This document shows, in pieces, positions 43,135 through 50,809 of a stretch of DNA of 58,371 nt. The position numbers were made by a program, and so were the translations under genes. The stretch comes from Treponema zioleckii (GTDB lineage: Bacteria > Spirochaetota > Spirochaetia > Treponematales > Treponemataceae), in the NCBI RefSeq assembly GCF_014737315.1, contig NZ_JPUF01000016.1, forward strand, positions 1 through 58,371. The letters run 5' to 3'. Each line of letters starts with the position of its first letter. The first letter of the stretch is position 1. A model generated the notes under the pieces. That model ran no database searches. It had not been told where the DNA came from and saw only the letters and a list, made by a program, of their open reading frames with translations.

Positions 43135-44010
43135 ATGAGTCAAACCGCAGGTAAACAAATCCTTAAACGGGAATTAACAAGATTTTTTGCTATGATTTTA
43201 GCTTCGCTTTTAATGGCGCTGAACATAAAAACATTTGTTCGAACTGGCGGGCTTTACCCTGGAGGAGCGACTGGTCTTACAATCCTTATTTTGCGTGCGG
43301 CAAAACTTCTTTTGGATGTTGATATTCCTTACACAATCATCAACGTGATTCTTAACGCGATTCCGGTGTACATTGGCTTTCGTTTTATCGGCAAAAAATT
43401 CACGCTGTATTCTTGTCTTATGATTGTGGTTACTGGTCTTTTTACGGACTTTATTCCAGGCTACGTAATAACTTACGACACTCTTTTAATAAGCATCTTC
43501 GGAGGAATCGTAAACGGTCTTGCCATTAGTCTGTGCCTTATTAACGACGCGACTTCGGGCGGCACTGATTTTATTGCCATTTATCTTTCTGAAAAGAAAA
43601 ATATGGAGTCATGGAATTTGATTCTCGGCATGAATATCGTTATCTTGTGTACAGCAGGATTGATGTTTGGTTGGGACAAGGCTCTGTATTCAATCATCTT
43701 CCAGTATGTTTCTACCCAGATTTTGCACTTTGCTTACCGAAAGTATCAGCACGAGACGCTTTTAATCGTAACTAACAAACCTGACGAAGTTTGTGCCGAA
43801 ATTTACAAGATTAGCCATCACGGGGCTACGATTCTGGACGGCGAAGGTTCATACGAGCATACTTCAAGACCGACAGTCTACTCGATTGTCTCAAAGGCTG
43901 AATATCACAAGGTTATCAACCGTATTCGTGAGGTTGACCCAGATTCATTCATAAATTCTCTACAGACAGAACACATGTACGGAAGATTCTATCACAAACG
44001 GGAGGATTAG
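43135..44010 (+). CDS. YitT family membrane protein
   Basis: The 291-residue protein has five or six membrane helices (about residues 18-185) with the family motifs GGLYPGGATGLTIL and NDATSGGTDFIAIYLS. A C-terminal DUF2179 domain follows, with LLIVTNKPDEVCAEI and LDGEGSYEHTSRPTVYSIVS. Its function is not established. ATG 43135 was chosen over an upstream in-frame GTG at 43075 because GGGAG lies close by and the upstream part overlaps the hairpin. It splits the citrate lyase subunit genes from citCXG, so a link to citrate use is possible but not shown. Confidence 0.88.
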   Translation: MSQTAGKQILKRELTRFFAMILASLLMALNIKTFVRTGGLYPGGATGLTILILRAAKLLLDVDIPYTIINVILNAIPVYIGFRFIGKKFTLYSCLMIVVTGLFTDFIPGYVITYDTLLISIFGGIVNGLAISLCLINDATSGGTDFIAIYLSEKKNMESWNLILGMNIVILCTAGLMFGWDKALYSIIFQYVSTQILHFAYRKYQHETLLIVTNKPDEVCAEIYKISHHGATILDGEGSYEHTSRPTVYSIVSKAEYHKVINRIREVDPDSFINSLQTEHMYGRFYHKRED

Positions 44011-44303
44011 GAACGGCGGGAGCTGATTTTTCGATTTTGGTTTTAGTCTTGCCGTTCCTATCAGTTTTGCAGGGCAAAACTGAGTGTTGGCCATGGGCAG
44101 TGTTCAACGGCGGAAGCAGATTTTTCGATTTTGGGTTTACTCTTGCCGTTCCTAACAGAGCTGTCCAATAACTTTGTTATCTAGAGTCATTCCGAACTTG
44201 TTTCGGAATCTCTGTAATATATATAGAACAGATGCTGAAGCAAGTTCAGCATGACAGTTATGAATGCACTTTGCCGTTATTATAAAAAATACTGGAGGTT
44301 TTG
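44011..44303. repeat. Repeat-rich gap between YitT and citC
   Basis: Two direct copies of a roughly 50-bp unit, AACGGCGG-AGC-GATTTTTCGATTTTGG...CTTGCCGTTCCTA (44013-44059 and 44105-44153), each end in GCCGTTCC. They flank the palindrome CAGTTTTGCAGGGCAAAACTG (44060). A CATTCCGAA-family REP-like copy with AGATGCTGAAGCAAGTTCAGCATGAC follows at 44186-44262. The citC Shine-Dalgarno lies at the end. No gene is seen. Confidence 0.75.
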
Positions 44304-45338
44304 ATGAGTGACTATGAGGTTCGCACCGGAAGCCCTTTTACGGGACATTCCCTTGAGCAGCTCAGGTCTTTTTTAAAGAAAGAAGAACTGGATTATGATG
44401 AGCGCATAACCTACACGGTTGAGCTTGTCGATGAGGAAGGCGAGATTATCGCCTGCGGTTCGTGCGAAGGAAACGTCTTAAAGTGCATAGCCGTTTCTCC
44501 GGAACATCAGGGGCAGAATCTTCTTGCACCGGTAATGTCAAATCTTTTCCAGCATCTGGCGGACCAGGGAATCTTTCATTATTTTGGGTTCACCAAGCCA
44601 AAAAACAAAACAGTCTTTACCCACATGGGGTTGTATCCAGTTGCCGAGACCGACCACGTTCTTTTGCTGGAAAACAAGCGGGACGGCTTTAAGAAATATG
44701 TGGAATCCCTTCACGCCGAAACGGAAGAACGCATGGCCCAGGGAAAGGAAAATCCCGCGGGCGAGGGAATCGGCGCAATCGTTGCGAACTGCAATCCGTT
44801 CACGCTGGGCCATCGATATCTTGTGGAAGAAGCCTCAAAAAAATGCAAGTGGGTTCACGTTTTTGTGCTTTCTGCCGAGCAGGGCTGGATAACCGCTCAG
44901 GACAGATTCAACATGGTTCAGGCTGGAACTGCAGACCTCGACAACGTGATTCTTCATGTGACTTCTGATTATTTGATTTCGCCTGTAGTTTTTCCGACCT
45001 ATTTTATAAAAGACAAAGTTAACGCCTTCTCAATAAATTGTATGCTCGACATCCAGATTTTCAGGGAGCACATCGCAAAAGAACTCGGAATCACCCGCCG
45101 ATTCGTGGGAACGGAGCCTAGCAGCGAAGTTACAAAGGCATACAACGAGCTTTTAAAAGAAAATCTTCCTGCCTACGGAATTGAAGTGACGGAACTTGAA
45201 CGGCTTCAGAACGACGGGCTTACGATAAGCGCGTCTTCGGTCAGAAAATTCATTCAGGAAAAAGATTTTGAAGCTGCGGCCAAAATGCTTCCAAAAACGA
45301 CTTACGATTATCTTGCGGCAAAAAAAGGATTCAATTGA
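44304..45338 (+). CDS. citC: Citrate lyase ligase
   Basis: The 344-residue enzyme acetylates the CitD prosthetic group with acetate and ATP, switching citrate lyase on. An N-terminal GNAT-like region (about 1-125) with CIAVSPEHQGQNLLAPVMSN is followed by a nucleotidyltransferase domain with GAIVANCNPFTLGHRYLVEE (HxGH-type region), RRFVGTEP and ISASSVRKFI. GGAGG precedes ATG 44304. The stop overlaps the citX start by one base. Confidence 0.95.
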   Translation: MSDYEVRTGSPFTGHSLEQLRSFLKKEELDYDERITYTVELVDEEGEIIACGSCEGNVLKCIAVSPEHQGQNLLAPVMSNLFQHLADQGIFHYFGFTKPKNKTVFTHMGLYPVAETDHVLLLENKRDGFKKYVESLHAETEERMAQGKENPAGEGIGAIVANCNPFTLGHRYLVEEASKKCKWVHVFVLSAEQGWITAQDRFNMVQAGTADLDNVILHVTSDYLISPVVFPTYFIKDKVNAFSINCMLDIQIFREHIAKELGITRRFVGTEPSSEVTKAYNELLKENLPAYGIEVTELERLQNDGLTISASSVRKFIQEKDFEAAAKMLPKTTYDYLAAKKGFN

Positions 45339-45853
45339 TGAACGAAGTTTCGGTAATTGATATGGCAAATGCCCGCGAGCGACGAGCTGCAAAACAGCAC
45401 GAATATATAGAAGAATTCGGTTCGCCGCTCGTTAGTTTTATGCTGAACATTCCGGGGCCTGTAAAATCTTCGCCGCTGTTCGACAAAGCTTTTGACGAAG
45501 GATGCAGGCGGATTTTAGAAGCCCTTAAAAACGCGCGAACTGAGATTTTAAAAACTGAGACCTTCCGTCTTTTTACGGGGAACGAATTTTACGCGGCGAT
45601 AAAAGGCGACGGTTTTGAAATAAAAAAGGCGCTCTTGCCGGCAGAGGAATCTGATTCTTTGGGGCGACTTTTTGACATTGACGTGATTCTTCCCGGCGGA
45701 AAAAAAGTTTCGCGAAGCGATGTTGGTTCGCCAGAAAGAAAATGCCTGCTTTGCGGAAATGACGCCCACGCGTGCTCACGGAACAGGACTCACACCGTGG
45801 GCGAGCTGGTTTTAAAAATCAATTCAATAATCGAACAGTGGCAGGAGACTTGA
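45338..45853 (+). CDS. citX: Apo-citrate lyase phosphoribosyl-dephospho-CoA transferase
   Basis: The 171-residue protein attaches the prosthetic group precursor to the CitD Ser. Family motifs are ARERRAAKQ near the N-terminus, LNIPGPVKSSP, GRLFDIDVI and the Cys-rich RKCLLCGNDAHACSR with the following His. ATG 45338 overlaps the citC stop (TGATG); a TTG codon just before it is not needed. The citG gene follows after 8 nt. Confidence 0.92.
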   Translation: MNEVSVIDMANARERRAAKQHEYIEEFGSPLVSFMLNIPGPVKSSPLFDKAFDEGCRRILEALKNARTEILKTETFRLFTGNEFYAAIKGDGFEIKKALLPAEESDSLGRLFDIDVILPGGKKVSRSDVGSPERKCLLCGNDAHACSRNRTHTVGELVLKINSIIEQWQET

Positions 45854-45861
45854 AAGTCCAA

Positions 45862-46770
45862 ATGATTTATCCTGAATCGCAAATTTGTGAATTTATCGAA
45901 AAAGCCCTGCTTTCGGAAGTTTACACAACGCCAAAGCCGGGGCTTGTTGACAAGCACGACACAGGCGCGCACCGCGACATGGACGTTTCTACGTTCGAAA
46001 AAAGCACTGCCGCGATTTCGCCGTTTCTTGCAAAAATGTACGGGGCCGGTGTTGAGTTTTCCGAAAATCCTGAGAATCTTTGCGATGAAAAACTTTTTGC
46101 GGTGATTCGTAAAATCGGCGTTGATGCGGAAAAGGCAATGTTCGCCGCGACGAACGGAGTCAACACCCACAAAGGAATCATCTTTACGCTTGGAATAATT
46201 TGTGCGTCCCTGGGCTTTACTCTAAAAAGGCACAAAAATCTGCAAAATGATTTTTTTGATGATTCAGATGAATTGATTGATGATTTTTTGGATGAAGTTT
46301 TTTTGAACGCCAAAAAAATGACTTTTGAAACGCTCGAAAAGGATTTTGCCTTAATGGCGAGCCGTGAGCCAAAAACTCACGGAGAAAAGCTCTTCGCCAA
46401 ATACGGCGAGAAGGGAATCCGCGGCGAGGCTCAGAAAGGCTTTCCGATAATTTACAAAGTGGCTCTTCCGTTCTACAAAAAACTTTTAAAAGTGAATCCT
46501 GACGAAAACAACCGGAATATAATCGCACTTTTGCACATTGTAAAAAATCTTTCTGACACGAATGTGCTTAGCCGAAGTTCTCCGGAAACGCTTCGGTGGC
46601 TGCAAAGTGAATGTGATTCGATTCTGGGCGAAAAAACGGTTTTTGCGCCGGAAGATATTGAGCGGGTTTGCAAACTGAACGAAGAATGCGTCCAAAAAAA
46701 CATAAGCCCCGGCGGAGCTGCCGACATTCTTGCGGTAACAGTGTTCCTTGCTGCGGTAAGCGGGCTATAG
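45862..46770 (+). CDS. citG: Triphosphoribosyl-dephospho-CoA synthase
   Basis: The 302-residue enzyme makes the precursor of the lyase prosthetic group from dephospho-CoA and ATP. Motifs are EKALLSEVYTTPKPGLVDK, GAHRDMDVSTF, TNGVNTHKGIIFTLG and SPGGAADILAVTVFL. A longer frame reaches back to 45772 inside citX, but the family alignment begins close to MIYPESQICEF. An alternative TTG start at 45850 overlaps the citX stop (TTGA), though its AGGAG is too close. It ends the citrate gene cluster. Confidence 0.93.
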   Translation: MIYPESQICEFIEKALLSEVYTTPKPGLVDKHDTGAHRDMDVSTFEKSTAAISPFLAKMYGAGVEFSENPENLCDEKLFAVIRKIGVDAEKAMFAATNGVNTHKGIIFTLGIICASLGFTLKRHKNLQNDFFDDSDELIDDFLDEVFLNAKKMTFETLEKDFALMASREPKTHGEKLFAKYGEKGIRGEAQKGFPIIYKVALPFYKKLLKVNPDENNRNIIALLHIVKNLSDTNVLSRSSPETLRWLQSECDSILGEKTVFAPEDIERVCKLNEECVQKNISPGGAADILAVTVFLAAVSGL

Positions 46771-46790
46771 CGAGGCGTAAGAAAATCCCT

Positions 46791-46857
46791 TGTCAGAGTC
46801 CGCAAGAACTCCTGTAGTTGCACAGTTTCAAAGAGAAACCAATTTGATTATCGGAAG
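46791..46857 (+). repeat. 67-bp direct repeat, copy 1
   Basis: TGTCAGAGTCCGCAAGAACT...TCGGAAG matches 47230-47296 with two differences. The following stretch (GCTGAATCAGCTTCGGCAGG) is also similar to that after the second copy. The two copies flank the structured region at 46953-47117. Confidence 0.85.
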
Positions 46858-46952
46858 GAAAAGAGGCTGAATCAGCTTCGGCAGGGCGGCTTTTTTTGCT
46901 TGCTGAGCGAAGTTGGAGCAAAAAATCTATGGATTTATTCGGGGTTATCCGA

Positions 46953-47050
46953 TATACTGCAAAAGAAGTGCAACTAAGGTTTAGTTGGCCTTCATACTAT
47001 GCTTAAAAAACCGCCTTAGGTATGGAAGACTCAGGCGGTTTTATTTTGCT
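46953..47050 (+). ncRNA. Candidate structured RNA with terminator
   Basis: TATACT at 46953-46958 could be a -10 box. After it comes a perfect hairpin, CAACTAA/TTAGTTG (46971-46987). Next, CTTCATAC (46990-46997) can pair with GTATGGAAG (47020-47028), one base bulged. A perfect 9-bp hairpin AAACCGCCT/AGGCGGTTT (47008-47041) ends in TATTTTG like a terminator. The second and third helices overlap topologically, so they form a pseudoknot or exclude each other. A tiny frame, ATG at 46999 coding MLKKPP, ends within the terminator stem. I do not recognise a known RNA family. Confidence 0.5.
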
Positions 47051-47117
47051 CTCTCAAAAGTGTATTGAAGAGAGGTGGATTAAAATGCAGGAAAACCGAG
47101 CAAAAGAAGCACGATAA
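47049..47117 (+). other. Short open frame with hairpin-masked ribosome binding site
   Basis: GAGAGGTGG lies 6 nt before ATG 47085, which opens an 11-codon frame (MQENRAKEAR). CTCTCT at 47049-47054 can pair with AGAGAG at 47069-47074 and hide part of that site. A longer frame from ATG 47022 (31 residues) reads through it. Whether any peptide is made is unknown. From 47118 to 47229 I see a GCT-GCC-GGC-AGC hairpin near 47180 and no gene. Confidence 0.35.
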
Positions 47118-47229
47118 TCCAAAGTATCAAAAAGATAACTTTCGCACGCACCGCATGCCCTCCCAGCCTAAAAATATAGCTTTGCCATAAGGCATAGCCA
47201 CTTGAGCCAGAAAGACCAACCGCCAACCG

Positions 47230-47296
47230 TGTCAGAGTCCGCAAGAACTCCTATAGTTGCACAGTTTCAAAGAGAAACCAGTTTGATTATCGGAAG
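47230..47296 (+). repeat. 67-bp direct repeat, copy 2
   Basis: This is the second copy of 46791-46857, 439 bp downstream, followed by TGCTGAATCAACTTCAGCA, a palindrome. It lies about 150 bp before the AEC transporter gene. Confidence 0.85.
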
Positions 47297-47446
47297 AAAA
47301 ATATGCTGAATCAACTTCAGCAAGACAACAGGTTTTCGTCAGCCTGGCGAACGGCAGCGCGGATTTTTGTATTTGCAAGTTTACAATGTGGATTTCCTTG
47401 AGATTTTGGAGTTTTCCAATTCTCATTTTTTGTAGTAAACTGAATC

Positions 47447-48430
47447 ATGTTTGACACTCTATCTTTTTCTATGAATGCGGTTTTGCCGCTTGTTCTTCTT
47501 GTCGTTATTGGCTACGTTCTTCGACAGAAAAATTTTTTTACGGATGATTTTCTGTCCACTGCGAATAAATTCTGTTTTCGATTCTGTTTTTTTAGCACGA
47601 TGTTCGTAAGCATCTACAATATTCAGTCTTTCGACCCAAAATATGCCGATTTGGTGATTTTTACGATAATCGCTTTGTTCTCGCTCATAGCGATTGGCGT
47701 GATTTATGCGATGATTTTTGTAAAAGACCCAAAGCAGAAAGGCGTTATGGCTCAGGCATTCTACCGTTCGAATTACGCGATTCTCGGTGTTCCGCTCGTA
47801 ATGAACTTGTTCGGCGAAAATGGAGTTCCTTGCGCGGCCTTTGTTCTTGCCTGTACGATTCCGATTTTTAATATTTCGGCGGTGATTCTTTTGAGCGTGT
47901 TCATAAAAAACGAAAACAACAAGATTTCATTGGTGAGCATAATAAAAAAAATCGCCCAAAATCCGTTGATTGAAGGAATCGCACTCGGCTTTGTGTGCCA
48001 GCTTCTTCGTCCGTATCTTGGCGGATGGACTTTAAAAGAAAGCAACTTGCGTTTTGTTTACCGCACGATTGAGAATCTTTCAAAAATCACAACTCCGTTC
48101 GCGCTCATTATTCTTGGCGGTCAGTTCAAATTTTCTGCCGCGCGTCATCTTCTTCCAAAAATCACTGTGGCGGTTTTCTTTAGGCTAATTTTTGCGCCAT
48201 GTGCGGGGCTTTTTGCGGCTCACATGTTTTTTCCGCATTTTGGTGGCCCTGAATTTGCGGCGCTTCTCCCGCTTTTTGGCAGTCCTGCCGCAGTCGCAAG
48301 CGCGATTATGGCAAACCAAATGCACAACGACGGCGAACTTGCCACGCAGATTGTCGTTTGGACAACGCTTTTGTCTGGAATCACGATTTTTATACTGATT
48401 GCGGTCCTTCGGGCAATCGGAATTTTTTAA
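47447..48430 (+). CDS. AEC family transporter (auxin efflux carrier type)
   Basis: The 327-residue protein has about ten membrane helices in two halves, with family-typical FYRSNYAILGVPLVMNLFG in the first half and LLPLFGSPAAVASAIMANQM in the second. Relatives transport organic acids such as malate or malonate. Its place just after the citrate cluster makes a dicarboxylate or citrate-related substrate reasonable, but it has its own start region. TAAACT ends 5 nt before the ATG, with TTTCCA 17 nt upstream of that, so the leader may be minimal. Confidence 0.88.
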   Translation: MFDTLSFSMNAVLPLVLLVVIGYVLRQKNFFTDDFLSTANKFCFRFCFFSTMFVSIYNIQSFDPKYADLVIFTIIALFSLIAIGVIYAMIFVKDPKQKGVMAQAFYRSNYAILGVPLVMNLFGENGVPCAAFVLACTIPIFNISAVILLSVFIKNENNKISLVSIIKKIAQNPLIEGIALGFVCQLLRPYLGGWTLKESNLRFVYRTIENLSKITTPFALIILGGQFKFSAARHLLPKITVAVFFRLIFAPCAGLFAAHMFFPHFGGPEFAALLPLFGSPAAVASAIMANQMHNDGELATQIVVWTTLLSGITIFILIAVLRAIGIF

Positions 48431-48464
48431 TAATTTAATAAAGTCAAATGGAGCAAAAGTCTGT

Positions 48465-48582
48465 TCTGCCGGTAGCGAAGACGAATAAAAAAATGATTCT
48501 GAGCGTCGTGAGCGAATGAAGCGACAGTTTTTCTAAAACTCAGTCATCTTTTTTAGGCGGCATAGCGGACGCAAAGCAGATT
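48465..48582. repeat. Imperfect inverted repeat, family B, copy 1
   Basis: AAAAAAATGATTCTGAG (from about 48487) and CTCAGTCATCTTTTTT (about 48540-48555) face each other around a CG-rich centre. The stretch AAAAAAATGATTCTGAGCG recurs, inverted, within 52790-52975. This looks like a second small non-autonomous repeat family. Confidence 0.55.
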
Positions 48583-48615
48583 TTTGCACCTGTAACTTTA
48601 TAATATGGAGAGTTT

Positions 48616-49548
48616 ATGAAAAAAGAGAAGTTGTTTTTTGACAGCACGAACGGGGCAGACCGAATTTGTTATTTTAAGTATTCGCCAGAAGGCGCGGCGA
48701 AGGCTGTTTTTCAAATCGTTCACGGAATGGCGGAGTATGCTGAACGGTATGAAGGGCTTTCGGAGACTCTTACCCAAAAAGGCTTCGTGGTTTATGTTCA
48801 CGAGCATGTCGGTCACGGTTCGAGCGCAAAGGATGTTGAGCATCTGGGACTTTTCCTTGATGACAAGCAGGCTCTTACGCTTGTTGAAGACGCCCACAAA
48901 ATGACGGAAATTGCACAAAAAGAAAATCCTTCGCTAAAAATCAATCTCTTCGGTCACAGCATGGGAAGTTTTGTGGTTCGGCTCGTGGCTTCAAAATACG
49001 GCACGGAATACAATTCGCTCATCGTTTGCGGAACTGGGGCAACCAATCCTTCTGTTTCGCTCGGTCTTAAAGTTTTAAAAGTCCTTCGCCTGATTTTTGG
49101 AAAAAATCATAAGAGCAAATTCATTGATAAATGTTCGTTTGGCTCGTACAACGACCGCTGGAAGCCAGCCCGCACGCCTTACGACTGGGTTTCGGTGAGC
49201 CGAACAAATGTTGACAATTACATTAAAAGCCCGTACTGCGGATTTTTGTTCAGCGTTGACGGCTACAAGATGCTCATGGAAGTGAACCGGGACGCGAACC
49301 TTCCAGAAACCTTTGAGAAGACTCCAAGTGATTTGCCGATTTTCCTGATTGCCGGCGGGGACGACCCTGTTGGAAATTACGGCGCGGATGTTCCTAAAGT
49401 TTGCGAGAATTACAAACTTGCCGGCATAAAAGATTGCACTGTAAAACTTTATGATGGCTATCGCCATGAAATTCTTTTGGACGATTGTGCGGAAGAAGTG
49501 CGGACAGACATTGCTGCATTCCTTGAGCGCACGAATGGAGGTTTTTGA
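48616..49548 (+). CDS. Alpha/beta hydrolase (serine aminopeptidase S33 / lysophospholipase-like)
   Basis: The 310-residue protein has the pattern of Hydrolase_4 family lipases: FQIVHGMAEYAERYEGL, HEHVGHGSS, nucleophile elbow FGHSMGSF near residue 117, acid region IFLIAGGDDPVGNYG and catalytic His in DGYRHEILLDD. It probably cleaves acyl-glycerols or lysophospholipids. No signal peptide is seen, so it acts in the cytoplasm. GGAGAG precedes the ATG, and TATAAT lies at 48599-48604. The alcohol dehydrogenase gene starts on its stop codon. Confidence 0.9.
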   Translation: MKKEKLFFDSTNGADRICYFKYSPEGAAKAVFQIVHGMAEYAERYEGLSETLTQKGFVVYVHEHVGHGSSAKDVEHLGLFLDDKQALTLVEDAHKMTEIAQKENPSLKINLFGHSMGSFVVRLVASKYGTEYNSLIVCGTGATNPSVSLGLKVLKVLRLIFGKNHKSKFIDKCSFGSYNDRWKPARTPYDWVSVSRTNVDNYIKSPYCGFLFSVDGYKMLMEVNRDANLPETFEKTPSDLPIFLIAGGDDPVGNYGADVPKVCENYKLAGIKDCTVKLYDGYRHEILLDDCAEEVRTDIAAFLERTNGGF

Positions 49549-50726
49549 TGAATAATTTTACTTTTTATGCGCCAACGAAAGTTGTTTTTGGAAAAAACAG
49601 CGAGTGCAATGTGGGAATGTTGTGCAAAGATTTTGGTGCTTCAAAAATCCTGATTCATTTTGGTGGCGGTAGCGTCGAAAAAAGTGGATTGCTCAATCGC
49701 ATCAAAAAGTCGCTTGACGGAGTGTGCATTCCTTACGTTCAGCTCGGCGGTGTCGTTCCGAATCCGCGTCTTTCGCTCGTTCGGGAAGGAATGGCGCTTT
49801 GCAAAAAAGAGAACGTTGATTTTATTCTTGCCGTGGGCGGCGGTTCTGTCATTGACAGCGCAAAGGCGATTGGTTACGGCGTGACGAACGATTTTGACGT
49901 TTGGGACATTTTTGAAAAGAAAAATTCTCCTAAAAATTGTCTTCCAATCGGAGTCGTTCTGACTCTTGCGGCTTCTGGAAGCGAGATGAGCAACAGTGCC
50001 GTAATTACGAACGAAGATGGCTGGAAAAAACGCGGTTCGAATTCAGATTTTTGCAGACCGAAATTTGCAATCATGAATCCTGAGCTTACGATGACTTTGC
50101 CGAAATTCCAGACGATGTGCGGTTCCACGGATATTTTGATGCACACAATGGAACGATATTTTACGAGCAACGGAAACATGCAGCTTACCGACGGAATTGC
50201 GGAAAGTTTGATGCGGACTGTAATTTCGAACACAAGAATCCTGCTCAAGAATCCGAATGACTACGATGCCCGTGCAGAAATCATGTGGGCCGGAAGTTTG
50301 AGCCACAACGATTTGACAGGTCTTGGAAACGGCGGAAATGATTTTGCGACTCACAGGCTTGAGCATGAGCTTAGTGGAATGTTCGACGTGGCGCACGGGG
50401 CCGGTCTTTCGGCTCTTTGGGGTACTTGGGCGCGTTACGTTTACAAAGATTGTCTTGCGAGATTCAAAAAATTTGCAATCGAAGTGTGGGGCGTTAAAAA
50501 CTCTGGCACTGATGAAGAGATCGCCCTAAAAGGAATTGAGGCCACGGAAGATTTTTACAGAGAAATCAACATGCCTACGAATCTTCGGGAACTTGGCGTA
50601 AAGCCTACCGACGAGCAAATTACGGAACTTGCAAAAAAATGTGCGATTGCCACCGGCGGAAAAGTCGGCAACGCAAAAGTTTTGTACGAAGAAGACATGC
50701 GCAATATTTATGAGGCAGCCCGATAA
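49548..50726 (+). CDS. Iron-containing alcohol dehydrogenase
   Basis: The 392-residue enzyme matches NAD(P)H-dependent butanol dehydrogenases of the group III type. Motifs: YAPTKVVFGKNS at the N-terminus, dinucleotide-binding VGGGSVIDSAKAI, TLAASGSEMSNSAVI and metal ligands in STDILMHTMERYF and HRLEHELSGMFDVAHGAGLS. It reduces aldehydes to alcohols in fermentation. ATG 49548 has GGAGGTTTTTG upstream and overlaps the hydrolase stop (TGATG), so the two are one operon. Confidence 0.93.
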   Translation: MNNFTFYAPTKVVFGKNSECNVGMLCKDFGASKILIHFGGGSVEKSGLLNRIKKSLDGVCIPYVQLGGVVPNPRLSLVREGMALCKKENVDFILAVGGGSVIDSAKAIGYGVTNDFDVWDIFEKKNSPKNCLPIGVVLTLAASGSEMSNSAVITNEDGWKKRGSNSDFCRPKFAIMNPELTMTLPKFQTMCGSTDILMHTMERYFTSNGNMQLTDGIAESLMRTVISNTRILLKNPNDYDARAEIMWAGSLSHNDLTGLGNGGNDFATHRLEHELSGMFDVAHGAGLSALWGTWARYVYKDCLARFKKFAIEVWGVKNSGTDEEIALKGIEATEDFYREINMPTNLRELGVKPTDEQITELAKKCAIATGGKVGNAKVLYEEDMRNIYEAAR

Positions 50727-50762
50727 TTTTTTACAGACGAATTTAATTTATATAGAATGAGG

Positions 50763-50796
50763 TTATAATTTAGATAGCGTTGATTTTCAGCTATCG
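50763..50796 (+). promoter_or_regulatory. Promoter and leader hairpin of the SPFH operon
   Basis: TATAAT lies at 50763-50768; the -35 is not clear (TTTACA near 50729 would instead serve a TATAGA at 50751). The leader holds an inverted repeat GATAGC...GCTATC at about 50773-50796. TATGGAGTAATTT before the ATG provides the Shine-Dalgarno. Confidence 0.5.
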
Positions 50797-50809
50797 TATG
50801 GAGTAATTT

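Noticed and set aside
46791-47296. CRISPR array suggested by a repeated GTTTCAAAGAGAAACC-like stretch
   Set aside because: Only two copies occur, 439 bp apart and 67 bp long, with no regular spacers and no cas genes.
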